From Streptomyces flavofungini (GTDB taxonomy: Bacteria; Actinomycetota; Actinomycetes; Streptomycetales; Streptomycetaceae): 64,000 nt of DNA. Position numbers and translations under genes: made by a program. This document shows, one piece after another, positions 10,508 through 18,498 of this stretch. A model generated the notes under the pieces. That model saw only the letters and a program-made list of their open reading frames with translations, did not search any database and was not told the origin of the DNA. The stretch's first letter is position 1. Every line of letters starts with the position of its first letter. The stretch is taken from positions 2,294,001 through 2,358,000 of the forward strand of contig NZ_CP128846.1 of assembly GCF_030388665.1 (NCBI RefSeq). Reading direction: 5' to 3'.

Positions 10508-11038
10508 ATGGCGACAAGCGACAAGGGACAGGTCTTCGAGTACCGCTTCGAATTCTTCGACGCGAACAAGGACGGCCGCATCGACCGCTCGGACTTCGAG
10601 CAGGAGGCGAACAGGCTCATTCGCGCGTTCGGCGCCGACGCTGATTCACCTCGCGCGCGTGCCGTCATGGACGGCTCCATGGCGGTCTACGACTACATCA
10701 TGCGCAAGGCGGGCTCGAAGTCCGGGTCGCTGAGCCGCGAGGAGTTCGTCTCCGTGTCCACGGCGACGATCACCGACCGGGGCCCCACCGGTTTCGCCGA
10801 GGTCCTGGCCCCGTACGCCTACGCCTGCGCGAACCTGTGCGACGTGGACGGCAACGGTGAGATCAGCCAGGAGGAGTACGCGCGGTGGCTCACGGTCATC
10901 GGCGCTCCGGCGGACAACATCACCGAGTCCTTCCGGGCGATGGACACGGACAAGGACGGAAGGGTCACCATCGACGAGTTCGTGGCGGCGATGAAGAGTT
11001 ACGTGCTCGGCGAATCGGCCGTGGGGATGCTCGGCTAG
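10508..11038 (+). CDS. Calerythrin-like EF-hand calcium-binding protein
   Basis: 176 residues, the length of Saccharopolyspora calerythrin. Three canonical EF loops are visible: DANKDGRIDRSD (18-29), DVDGNGEISQEE and DTDKDGRVTIDE, with Asp/Asn at the calcium positions and Glu or Asp at position 12. A fourth hand between the first two is degenerate (KAGSKSGSLSREE), as in calerythrin. No signal peptide, so cytoplasmic. First gene of a plus-strand operon with biosynthetic enzymes; GGAGG lies just upstream of the ATG. Calerythrins are usually read as calcium buffers or sensors; why one leads a peptide biosynthesis operon is unclear. Confidence 0.93.
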   Translation: MATSDKGQVFEYRFEFFDANKDGRIDRSDFEQEANRLIRAFGADADSPRARAVMDGSMAVYDYIMRKAGSKSGSLSREEFVSVSTATITDRGPTGFAEVLAPYAYACANLCDVDGNGEISQEEYARWLTVIGAPADNITESFRAMDTDKDGRVTIDEFVAAMKSYVLGESAVGMLG

Positions 11039-11172
11039 GGCGTCCGTCGGGAGCGTCCGTCGGCAGGGCAGGCACCTCGGCCGGAAACGTGGGCCGGGCC
11101 CGTCGACGGGCGTTTCCGATCTCCGCCGCGCCACAGGCCTCGATCCCATCATCGCCGGAGGAGCACGCCATC

Positions 11173-11988
11173 ATGCCCGTGACCACTGTCGACGACCTGG
11201 TGAGCCGAATTCGCGACCATCGATGCTGTCACCACCCGATCTTCCAGCACTGGCGGGACGCCGAGCCCGAGAGCAGGGTATTGGCGACGCTTTTCCATCA
11301 GATCCGGAGTTTCTGTGACGCGACCCGTCCGGGCCGCAATTTCCCCATGGCTCTCGACAAGCATCAGCTGTCCGCCGAGAGTGCGCTGCTCCAAGAGATA
11401 GTGGAAAGCGAAGATAACCACGGCGCCGAACTCGCCGCGATGGCGGGGCACATCGTCAACCGCGCCGCCGGGCACGACGTCTTCACCGATGTCTACGACC
11501 AGGAAGCGGTCGAGAGCGGCCTGAAGGACTTCTCCGACCAGATCCTCATGCGCTTGCCGGGATACGACCCCGATTCCGGGCTGCTGGCGCAGACACGCCG
11601 GGCCCGGGCGGTGTTCGACCGCCGGGAGCGTACCGACCGGGATTCCACGCTCCGCAATCTCGGCACGGCGCTCGCGCTCGAAATGGTCTCCAACCGGCAT
11701 CTGATTCCCGGTTGGAAGGCCGCGCTCGTCGACTCCGGCCGCTACGGCGTCGCGCTCGAAGACCCCGAGATGCACTACATGCTGGAGCACTGGGGTGAGA
11801 TCGGCGCCGAGGAACAGCACGAGAGGAACGCCGTCGCAGCCGTCGGATCCGCTCTCGCCCCCACGACGGAGGCGCTGATCCTCGAAGGCGCCGACATGTT
11901 CCTGGACTCCCTGGTCGCGCTGTGGGACGTGCTCGACGCGGCCTTGCTCATGTCGGGCCGCCCGGCCGAGGACCTCGTACCGGCCTGA
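11173..11988 (+). CDS. Haem-oxygenase-like iron-containing redox enzyme (probable)
   Basis: 271 residues, all-helical in appearance. It resembles the haem-oxygenase-like oxidase/oxygenase group (TenA/PqqC fold, which includes di-iron members such as SznF, UndA and BelK/HrmI). Possible metal ligands are in EIVESEDNHGAEL and in the later helix YMLEHWGEIGAEEQHERN, where His, Glu and the EEQH motif are spaced roughly as in that group. Such enzymes N-oxygenate or decarboxylate amino acids, which would fit the cluster, but the reaction here is unknown. GGAGGA precedes the ATG. It sits 134 bases after the EF-hand gene and 71 bases before the methyltransferase. Family call moderately sure, metal centre not proven. 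Confidence 0.65.
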   Translation: MPVTTVDDLVSRIRDHRCCHHPIFQHWRDAEPESRVLATLFHQIRSFCDATRPGRNFPMALDKHQLSAESALLQEIVESEDNHGAELAAMAGHIVNRAAGHDVFTDVYDQEAVESGLKDFSDQILMRLPGYDPDSGLLAQTRRARAVFDRRERTDRDSTLRNLGTALALEMVSNRHLIPGWKAALVDSGRYGVALEDPEMHYMLEHWGEIGAEEQHERNAVAAVGSALAPTTEALILEGADMFLDSLVALWDVLDAALLMSGRPAEDLVPA

Positions 11989-12059
11989 GCCGCCCGCCAT
12001 CCCTGCGACCCCGCCGGTGATCGCGGTCCTGCCGCCGTCCCGCAAGCGAAAGGTGCGCC

Positions 12060-12932
12060 TTGAAAGGCCAGTTCGATGCGCTCGCGCGGGACTACGCGCG
12101 CATGGCGGAGGAGAACCCCGTGCGCGTACACAGCGAGCGATTCACGCTGCTCGACGTGCTCGGTGACGTACGCGGAAGGAAAGTCCTGGACATGGGGTGC
12201 GGTACGGGGCAGTACACGCGGCTCCTGCGCGACCTCGGCGCGGTGGACGTCACCGGGATCGACGCGTCCGAGGGGATGCTGGAACACGCCCGGTGGCTCG
12301 AACGGGACCGGCCGCGGGGGGTGCGGTATGTCCGGCGGGACGCGTGCCGGACGCCACGGGGTGCGGCACCCGCCGACTCGGGTGATCCGGAACTCGAAGG
12401 CATCTTCCACACCGTGGTGAGCGTGTACCTGCTGCCCTACGCGCGCACGGAACAGGAACTCACCAGCATGTGCAGGACGGCACGCGGCGCGCTGCGGCCG
12501 CAGGGCGGGCGCTACCTCACCGTCACGCTGAACCCCGATGTGTCCATGACGCCGCACTGGTACGAGCCCTACGGATATGAGGTCGTGGCTCCCCACCGCA
12601 CGGACGAGGCCGCGGACGCCGCGGACAAGGACGCGGACAAGGACGACGAGGCCGAGGCGGCCGAGCCGGGTGCCGCGCGCACCGACGGGTTCCCGTACCG
12701 GGCGAGAGTCCACGTCGGCGCCCGTTCCGTCACGCTCGACGCCTACCGCTGGTCCAGGGCCGCACACGAAAGGGCCCTGCGCCGGGCCGGGTTCGAGCGG
12801 ATCACCTGGATACGGCCGAGGATCTCCGCCGAAGGCCGCCGCCTGTACGCCGACGGCTTCTGGGACAACTACCTCCACTGTCCGCAGATCCTGCTCGCGG
12901 ACTGTCTGGCGGGACCGGCCTCGCCCTCCTGA
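12060..12932 (+). CDS. SAM-dependent methyltransferase
   Basis: 290 residues, class I methyltransferase. Motif I VLDMGCGTGQYTRLL (about residues 41-55) and the acidic motif II residue in VTGIDASEGMLEHA are clear; FHTVVSVYLLPYA fits motif IV. Start is TTG at 12060 with an AAAGG ribosome site upstream. Substrate unknown: could be O-, N- or C-methylation of the peptide or a precursor. An Asp/Ala/Glu-rich stretch encoded at about 12601-12664 (DEAADAADKDADKDDEAEAA) interrupts the C-terminal half and looks like a recently expanded low-complexity insert. Operon member, 48 bases before the next P450. Confidence 0.88.
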   Translation: MKGQFDALARDYARMAEENPVRVHSERFTLLDVLGDVRGRKVLDMGCGTGQYTRLLRDLGAVDVTGIDASEGMLEHARWLERDRPRGVRYVRRDACRTPRGAAPADSGDPELEGIFHTVVSVYLLPYARTEQELTSMCRTARGALRPQGGRYLTVTLNPDVSMTPHWYEPYGYEVVAPHRTDEAADAADKDADKDDEAEAAEPGAARTDGFPYRARVHVGARSVTLDAYRWSRAAHERALRRAGFERITWIRPRISAEGRRLYADGFWDNYLHCPQILLADCLAGPASPS

Positions 12933-12980
12933 ACCACCGGCGTCCCCGACCACCGCCCTCGATCTGCGGGAAGGCACCGT

Positions 12981-14375
12981 ATGGCCTCCACAAGCGCGGC
13001 GTACGACCGGTCGTTGAGCATCTACGCGCTGTCGGCACGCAGCATGCGGCAGGACGCCCGGACCCTGTTCTCCCGCCTGAGCGCAGCGGCCCCCGTCCAC
13101 TGGGACCCCTACGCGGGGACGTGGCTGGTGGCGGGCCGGGCCGAGGCCTTGAGGGCGTGCACGGGACCGGAGTTCAGCGCCTTACGGCTCTCGGGGACGG
13201 CCCGGCACACGGCACCGGGCGCTCCCGGGGACGCGCGCCGACGCGTCGCCGATGTGCTGGCCCGGCAGGCGCTCTTCCTCGACGGCCCCGCCCACGCCGC
13301 GTGGGCCCGGATCATCCGCCGCGCCCTCGCTCCCGGCAGGGTCGACGCACTGACGCCGTGGATCGTACGGAGGGTCGCGGACCTGGTGCGCAGCGGCGCG
13401 GCGGGCGGGGGCGCCACGACCGGCGCCACCACGGGCGGAGGCACCACGAGCGGAGGCACCCCGACCAGCGCCGCCCCGAGCGGAGGCGGAGACGCCCCAA
13501 GGGGAAGCGGTCGTCTGGACGTCGTCGCCGACCTCGCCGCGCCGCTTCCGCTCGACGTGATCGCCCGCCTGTTCGCCCTGCCCCCAGCCGACACGGGGGC
13601 GATCCGCACCTGGTCGGAGGCCTACACGCGCGTCGTCACGGGCGTCGCCCCCGAGGCCGACGCCGGCGTGTTCGCGCTCGTCGCGGAGTTCACCGACTAC
13701 GCCCTGGATCTCGTACGGCACCGCCGGGCGTCGCCCGGACCGGACGCTCTCACCACGTTGATCGCCGGAGCCGACGCCACGGCCGAGCCCCGCACCGGCA
13801 CCGGCACCGGCCCCGGCCCCGGCCCCGGCCCCGGCATGGGCATCGACTTCGACATCGCCGCCAACCTCCTCATGCTCATCGCCGCCGGACACCAGACGAC
13901 CACCGGTTTCCTCTCCGGCGCGGTGCTGGAACGACTGCGCCCCACATGGGGCCCGCTCCCCCCGGGCACACCGGGCGACGCCGAGGTGGAGGAATTGCTC
14001 GCCCGGGTCTCGCCGTCGCGGTTCGTGGGACGCCTCGTCACCAGGGACACCGAACTCGGCGGCCACCGGCTGCGCGCGGGACAGTCCGTTCTGGTGCTGC
14101 TCGCCGCCGCCAACTGGCACGCGCTCGACCACCGTGCGAACGGCGGTGCGGCGCCTGCCGGGCACCTGGCGTTCGGCCACGGCAGGCACCGCTGCCCCGG
14201 TGCCCGGCTGGCTCGCCTCGAATCACGGCTCGTCCTAGAGCACCTCTTCGGGCCCGGACGCCGTCCAACGCTGACCGACGCGTCCGTGCCCTGGTCGGAC
14301 AACGTCAACCTGCCGTGCCCGCTGCGCGTTCCGATCGCGCTGAGCGGCCACGCCGAGAAGGGAAGCCCCGTATGA
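12981..14375 (+). CDS. Cytochrome P450, with low-complexity insertions
   Basis: 464 residues. Haem loop FGHGRHRCPGARLARLE with Cys ligand, I-helix AAGHQTTTGFL (a His precedes the usual Thr pair) and EELLARVSPSRFVGR in place of the commoner ExxR-R patterns. Two inserts are unusual: a Gly/Thr/Ser-rich run encoded at about 13403-13494 and a hexanucleotide-repeat run at about 13794-13836 encoding GTGTGTGPGPGPGPG. Without them the protein would be about 415 residues, normal for this class. The stop overlaps the start of the A-PCP gene (ATGA), which suggests, as for NovI/NovH and NikQ/NikP1, that the P450 beta-hydroxylates the amino acid bound to that carrier protein (inference from context). Confidence 0.9.
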   Translation: MASTSAAYDRSLSIYALSARSMRQDARTLFSRLSAAAPVHWDPYAGTWLVAGRAEALRACTGPEFSALRLSGTARHTAPGAPGDARRRVADVLARQALFLDGPAHAAWARIIRRALAPGRVDALTPWIVRRVADLVRSGAAGGGATTGATTGGGTTSGGTPTSAAPSGGGDAPRGSGRLDVVADLAAPLPLDVIARLFALPPADTGAIRTWSEAYTRVVTGVAPEADAGVFALVAEFTDYALDLVRHRRASPGPDALTTLIAGADATAEPRTGTGTGPGPGPGPGMGIDFDIAANLLMLIAAGHQTTTGFLSGAVLERLRPTWGPLPPGTPGDAEVEELLARVSPSRFVGRLVTRDTELGGHRLRAGQSVLVLLAAANWHALDHRANGGAAPAGHLAFGHGRHRCPGARLARLESRLVLEHLFGPGRRPTLTDASVPWSDNVNLPCPLRVPIALSGHAEKGSPV

Positions 14376-16228
14376 GTCCGCCGATCGACACTCCGGCAGG
14401 ACCCGCATCCGTCCTCGCCACGGACTCCGTGATCGACATGGTCGACGAACACGTGTGCCTGCGTCCTACGGCCGTCGCCGTCGACGCCGCCGACGGCCGT
14501 GTCGACTACGCGACGCTCTCCGCCCGTGCCGACGCGTGCGCGCGGGCCCTGCGGCAGCGGGGGATACGGCCCGCCGAACTGGTCGCGGTGCGGATCACGC
14601 CCTCGGCCGCGGGTGTCGGCGCCGTGCTCGGCGTGGCGCGGGCCGGGGGCGTTCTGGTGCCGCTCGACCCCTCGCAACCGCCGCTGCGGCAACGGGAGAT
14701 CATCGACGTGGCGCGGATCCGGCTCGTGGTGTCGGCGGGCGAGGACACGGGGGCATGCCCCTCCGGGTCCGGGAGCCCGCACCCCTCTGGGCCCGGGAGC
14801 CCGCACCCCTCCGGGTCCGGGGAGACGTACCCCTCCGGGTCCGGGGGGCCGTACGCCTCTGCCTCCGGGGAGACGTACACGGTGACCGACACCGGCAAGG
14901 CCCCCCGCGCCCTCGGCCCGATGCCCGGCGCCGCGTACGTCATCCACACCTCCGGAAGGACGGGCGCGCCCAAAGGCGTGGTGTGCACCCACGCCGCGCT
15001 CGCCAACGTCGCCCGTGCGCAGCGCGCGGTCTTCGGGATCGTTCCCGGCACCCGGGTGGCGCAGGTGGCGCCCTGGTGTGTCGACGCCGCCCTCTTCGAG
15101 ATGGTCCTGGCGTTGACCGCGGGCGCCTGCCTCTGCGTGGCCACGCCCGACGACCGGTACCCGGGTCCACCGCTGGAGCGGTTCCTCACCCGGGCGCGCG
15201 TCTCGGCCGCGGTGCTCACGCCCTCGTCCCTGCGCGCCCTGCGACCGGACCGGGTCCCGGACCTCCGCCTCGTCGTCAGCGCGGGTGAGGCCCTGCTGCC
15301 GGACCTGGCCCGGACCTGGGCGGCCCGGGGCCGACTCGTCAACGCCTACGGTCCGACCGAGGCCACCATCTGGTCCACGTACGCCGAACTGGACGAGCAC
15401 ACGATCGGGGCGGGCACCTCGGCGCCCCTGGGCCGACCCCTGCCCGGCTGCTCGCTCACCGTCCTGGACCGGGACTTGAGGCCGGTCCCGCCGGGCACGC
15501 CCGGCGAGGCCTGCGTCGGCGGCGCGGGCCTCGCCGCCGGGTACCTCGACCAGGACGAGCTCACCGCGGCGCGCTTTCCCACCGGCCCCTCCGGCCGTGT
15601 CTTCCGCACCGGCGACATCGTCGTCCAGGACGGCGGCCCGGACACGCTGCGGTTCGTCGGACGCGAGGACGAACAGGTCAAACTCGGCGGCCTGCGGGTC
15701 GAACTCGGCGAAGTCCGCCACACCCTGGTCCGGCACCCGGCCGTCCACGACTGCGCGGTGCGCAAGGACGGGGACCGCCTGGTCGCCTACGTCGTTCCCG
15801 CCCACGGAGCCGAAGTCGACCGGTACGCCCTCACGGAATGGGTCGAACAGCGGCTGCCCCTCCAGATGGTGCCCAGCCTGTACGTGCCCATGGCGGAGCT
15901 TCCGTCGACCGCGTGGGGAAAGCTGGACGTCGCCGCGCTGCCCGCTCCCGACGACGCGGTCGCCGCGCAGCGGGACAGGACCTCGGCACCGCGGTCCGCC
16001 ACCGAGCGCTATCTCACCGCTCTCGCCGCCGAGTTGCTGGACGTCCCCGCGGTCTCCCCGCGCGACGACCTGTTCCTGATCGGCATGACGTCCCTGACCA
16101 TGGCCCAGTTGCTGCGTCGTGTCCTCGATGAACTCGCCGTCGACATCGAGCCCGTCGACGTGTTCGAGAACCCGACCCCCGCGGAGCTGGCCACCGCCCT
16201 GGACAAGCGCGAGGGGGGAGCGGCATGA
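14372..16228 (+). CDS. Adenylation-carrier didomain protein (A-PCP)
   Basis: 618 residues. Adenylation domain: YVIHTSGRTGAPKGV (A3, with Arg in place of Ser), VDAALFEMVLAL (A4), NAYGPTEATIW (A5), FRTGDI (A7), LGGLRVELGEV (A8), AWGKLDV (A10, Lys kept but NGK degenerate). Carrier domain at the C-terminus: DDLFLIGMTSLTMAQ with the phosphopantetheine serine. Pocket read by hand: DAFLVAAIWK, substrate not assigned. Between A2 and A3 a 40-residue proline/serine/glycine insert is encoded by a 24-bp minisatellite (14758-14877). ATGA overlaps join it to the P450 before and the thioesterase after, so the three are translationally coupled. The pair recalls NovH/NovI-type units making beta-hydroxy amino acids on a carrier (inference). 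Confidence 0.92.
   Translation: MSPPIDTPAGPASVLATDSVIDMVDEHVCLRPTAVAVDAADGRVDYATLSARADACARALRQRGIRPAELVAVRITPSAAGVGAVLGVARAGGVLVPLDPSQPPLRQREIIDVARIRLVVSAGEDTGACPSGSGSPHPSGPGSPHPSGSGETYPSGSGGPYASASGETYTVTDTGKAPRALGPMPGAAYVIHTSGRTGAPKGVVCTHAALANVARAQRAVFGIVPGTRVAQVAPWCVDAALFEMVLALTAGACLCVATPDDRYPGPPLERFLTRARVSAAVLTPSSLRALRPDRVPDLRLVVSAGEALLPDLARTWAARGRLVNAYGPTEATIWSTYAELDEHTIGAGTSAPLGRPLPGCSLTVLDRDLRPVPPGTPGEACVGGAGLAAGYLDQDELTAARFPTGPSGRVFRTGDIVVQDGGPDTLRFVGREDEQVKLGGLRVELGEVRHTLVRHPAVHDCAVRKDGDRLVAYVVPAHGAEVDRYALTEWVEQRLPLQMVPSLYVPMAELPSTAWGKLDVAALPAPDDAVAAQRDRTSAPRSATERYLTALAAELLDVPAVSPRDDLFLIGMTSLTMAQLLRRVLDELAVDIEPVDVFENPTPAELATALDKREGGAA
14758..14877 (+). repeat. Five tandem 24-bp units inside the A-PCP gene
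   Basis: Exactly five 24-base units (14758-14781, 14782-14805, 14806-14829, 14830-14853, 14854-14877), beginning CCCCTCCGGG in most copies. Each encodes eight residues such as PSGSGSPH or PSGSGETY. Because the unit is a multiple of three the reading frame is kept. The most divergent unit is the last. It falls in the loop between adenylation motifs A2 and A3. Confidence 0.95.
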
Positions 16229-17085
16229 GCACTCACGCCCGCACGACGGGCCCGACCGACCCGACCGACCACGGCCCCTGGTTCCACTACGTCGCGCGCC
16301 GACCGGCCCCGCGCCGGCGTCTGCTGTGCCTGGCGGGCGCGGGCAGCGGCCCTTCGGAGTTCCTGACCTGGCCCGACGAGCTGCCCTCGGACACCGAGGT
16401 GTGGCCCGTCCAACTGCCCGGCCGCGAGCAGCGCCTGCGCGAGGAGCCCTGCACCGACCTGCCCGCGCTCATGCAGAACCTCACGAAAGCCCTCGACACC
16501 GCCGAAACGGCTGGCCCCCTCGGAACCACCGATGACACCACTCCCCTCCCCCCGACTCCCCTCCCCTTGATCCTGTTCGGCCACAGCTTCGGCGCGCTGG
16601 TCATGTACGACCTGGCTCGCCGGATCAGCGCCGAACGCCCCGGGCACGTGCGAGGGCTCATCGTCTCGGGCCTGGCCGCGCCCGCCGGGCCGACCGCACG
16701 ATCGCGGATCAGCCACCTGGACGACGCCGAACTCCTCGCCTGGATCCGCGGACTCGGCGGCACCCCCACGGAACTCCTCGACGAACGCTGGTTCGCCGAC
16801 TGGCTGGTGCGCGACGTCCGCACCTCGTACCGCATTCGCGAGAGCTACGAGGCCGTCTCCGCACCTCCTCTGACCTGCCCAGTCGTCGCCTTCGGCGGCC
16901 AGGACGACTTCGAGACGAGCGCCCCCGACCTGGACGCGTGGGCACGGGTCACCACCGGACCGTTCCGCAGCCACACGGTGCCCGGCGGCCACTTCTTCCT
17001 CCGGGAGCAACGCACTCAATTCCTCACACTCCTCGGCGAGGAGCTGCGCCGCATCCCCAGTACGGAACCGGAAACACGGTCATGA
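16225..17085 (+). CDS. Type II thioesterase (first of two)
   Basis: 286 residues, alpha/beta hydrolase of the GrsT/RifR class. Nucleophile serine in LFGHSFGALVMYDLA, Asp in FGGQDDFE and His in VPGGHFFL complete the triad; LPGREQRLREE near the N-terminus is also typical. These enzymes remove stalled or wrong acyl groups from carrier proteins, or release amino acids from them. A Thr/Pro-rich stretch (TTDDTTPLPPTPLPL) just before the nucleophile elbow looks like a small low-complexity insertion. ATGA overlaps join it to the A-PCP gene and to the second thioesterase. With a separate A-PCP loading module, one job could be hydrolysing the modified amino acid off the carrier (inference). Confidence 0.93.
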   Translation: MSTHARTTGPTDPTDHGPWFHYVARRPAPRRRLLCLAGAGSGPSEFLTWPDELPSDTEVWPVQLPGREQRLREEPCTDLPALMQNLTKALDTAETAGPLGTTDDTTPLPPTPLPLILFGHSFGALVMYDLARRISAERPGHVRGLIVSGLAAPAGPTARSRISHLDDAELLAWIRGLGGTPTELLDERWFADWLVRDVRTSYRIRESYEAVSAPPLTCPVVAFGGQDDFETSAPDLDAWARVTTGPFRSHTVPGGHFFLREQRTQFLTLLGEELRRIPSTEPETRS

Positions 17086-17951
17086 GCACACCGGACTCCC
17101 CCACCGCTCACACCGACCACGCCGACCACGCCGACGACCGATTCGAACGCTGGTTCCCCGGCGTCCCCCCGGATCCCCGACTGCCCTCGCTCCTCTGCCT
17201 GGCCGGGTCAGGAGCGGGCCCGGGCGAGTTCCGCCCGTGGAAGGCGGCCCTGTCGGGACGGATCGAGGTGGCGGCGGTGGCCCTGCCCGGCCGCGAACAC
17301 CGCGCCCGCGAACCCAACATCGACTCCCTCCCCGAACTCGTCACACGCCTGAAGAGAGCGGCCGCACCCCTCCTCACGGCACCGTTCGCGCTCTTCGGTT
17401 ACAGCACCGGCGCCCTCGTCATGTACGAACTGGCCCGCTCCTTCACCCCCGAACAGCGAGGCAATCTCCTCCACTTGTTCGTGGGCGGCCAGCCCGCACC
17501 GCGCTGGCCCCAGACGGACAGCGGCCACAGCGACCAGAGCGACGCCGAACTGATCGACTACCTGCGCCGGATGGGCGGCACCCCGGAAGAGGTCCTGAAC
17601 AGCCCCCCGTTCATGCGCCTGTTCCTCCGCGCCCTCCGCGCCGACCTCCGATTCGCCGAACGGTACGACCACCCGGGCCCGGCACACCTGCCCTGCCCCC
17701 TCACCCTGTTCGCCGGCCAGCACGACGCCGTCGTCCCCCCACACACCCTCCCGGCCTGGGTAGAGGAAACAGCCCGGGCCTTCCGCTTCGTCCGCCTCCC
17801 GGGAGCCCACTTCACACTCCGCACGGACCGCGACCTGATCATCGCCGGGATCAGCGCCCTCTGCGGCTCCACGAGGTCCGCGCATGGCTCACTGCCGCAT
17901 GCGCCGCCCGCCCACCCGCCGTCACGTCAGCCGCGGTGCTGGTCGAAGTGA
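17082..17951 (+). CDS. Type II thioesterase (second of two)
   Basis: 289 residues, same family as its neighbour and clearly paralogous (LCLAGSGAGPGEF, LPGREHRAREP, LMRRMGGTPEEVL-like region). Triad: Ser in LFGYSTGALVMYELA, Asp in FAGQHDAVV, His in LPGAHFTLR. The start ATG overlaps the first thioesterase stop, so this is the last gene of the operon. An N-terminal run of His/Asp (HTDHADHADD) precedes the domain and the C-terminus has a proline/histidine-rich tail of about 25 residues. Two different type II thioesterases fit a cluster with several carrier systems: one may edit the NRPS, the other the free-standing carriers. Confidence 0.92.
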   Translation: MSTPDSPTAHTDHADHADDRFERWFPGVPPDPRLPSLLCLAGSGAGPGEFRPWKAALSGRIEVAAVALPGREHRAREPNIDSLPELVTRLKRAAAPLLTAPFALFGYSTGALVMYELARSFTPEQRGNLLHLFVGGQPAPRWPQTDSGHSDQSDAELIDYLRRMGGTPEEVLNSPPFMRLFLRALRADLRFAERYDHPGPAHLPCPLTLFAGQHDAVVPPHTLPAWVEETARAFRFVRLPGAHFTLRTDRDLIIAGISALCGSTRSAHGSLPHAPPAHPPSRQPRCWSK

Positions 17952-18127
17952 TCCATCCGGAGATCAATGACGCGGCACTGAGATGGACGTCGTCCCGGCT
18001 GCGCGTCGACTCGGATCCCCAGTCCGTCGCCCAATCCGCCGCCCCGCTGCGCACAGCCGGACCGCACGGTCTCAAGTACGCCATCGACGCCATGCTCTGG
18101 GCCATGACCGCGAGCAGATGTCTCCAG

Positions 18128-18151
18128 GGTCGACAGCACCCGTTGTCGACC
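18128..18151. terminator. Hairpin between convergent thioesterase and TatA-like genes
   Basis: Perfect 8-bp inverted repeat GGTCGACA / TGTCGACC with an 8-base loop, 14 bases from the TatA-like stop codon. The genes on both sides converge here, so it may terminate both transcripts. No U-tract, which is normal for Streptomyces. The rest of 17952-18164 shows no gene. Confidence 0.45.
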
Positions 18152-18164
18152 GCGGCCCGTGCGA

Positions 18165-18338
18165 TCAGTGGCGTTGGGCGGGGTCCGGGCCTTCGGGGTC
18201 GTTCTTCAGCGCGCGCTTCTCGCTCTTGAGGATGCGGGTCGCCTTGCCGGCTGAGCGTGTCAGCTCGGGCAGCTTCCTCACGGCGAGGACGACCACGACG
18301 ACAAGGAGGATCAGGGCCAGCTCGCTCAAGCCGAACAT
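18165..18338 (-). CDS. TatA/TatE-like membrane protein
   Basis: 57 residues from the ATG at 18338, which gives the family-typical start MFGLSELALILL; an in-frame GTG at 18347 adds three residues. One transmembrane helix (LALILLVVVVVLAV), then the hinge RKLPELTRSAGKA and an amphipathic Arg/Lys-rich helix, the TatA layout. Shorter than the usual 80-95 residue Streptomyces TatA, with a minimal C-terminal tail, and no tatB or tatC beside it. It is therefore likely a second or specialised TatA. A TCTACA-N4-TGTAGA dyad lies 54 bases upstream, the same element found before blaI, terD, LCP, terB and Spo0M-family genes here. Confidence 0.85.
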   Translation of the reverse strand: MFGLSELALILLVVVVVLAVRKLPELTRSAGKATRILKSEKRALKNDPEGPDPAQRH

Positions 18339-18391
18339 CAGGTCCACTCACTCCCGGATACGTGTGGCGGCCGACGCCCGCTGCGCCGGTA

Positions 18392-18407
18392 TCTACAATC
18401 CTGTAGA
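18392..18407. promoter_or_regulatory. BlaI-type operator, site 1 (TatA-like / ion channel)
   Basis: TCTACA-ATCC-TGTAGA. It lies in the divergent gap, 54 bases from the TatA-like start and 91 bases before the ion-channel start, so it could control either or both. It matches the other five copies in all twelve half-site bases. BlaI/MecI repressors bind TACA/TGTA dyads. Confidence 0.75.
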
Positions 18408-18498
18408 AGTGTCGCCCATGGGGAGACGTCTCAACAACCCCGCCCTTCCGTCCTGTTGGCCGTAGCGGGAGCGCGCCGTCGAGATGTGAGGAAGCAGA

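Noticed and set aside
13121..16228. Long plus-strand frame running into the A-PCP gene, and the 702-codon minus frame at 13697-15805
   Set aside because: The first only becomes protein-like at 14372, where the real start overlaps the P450 stop; the second is antisense. Both products upstream are Arg/Pro-rich noise.
17952..18164. Possible small gene between the last thioesterase and the TatA-like gene
   Set aside because: Frames on both strands give no family-like product; the stretch is a convergent gap with a hairpin.
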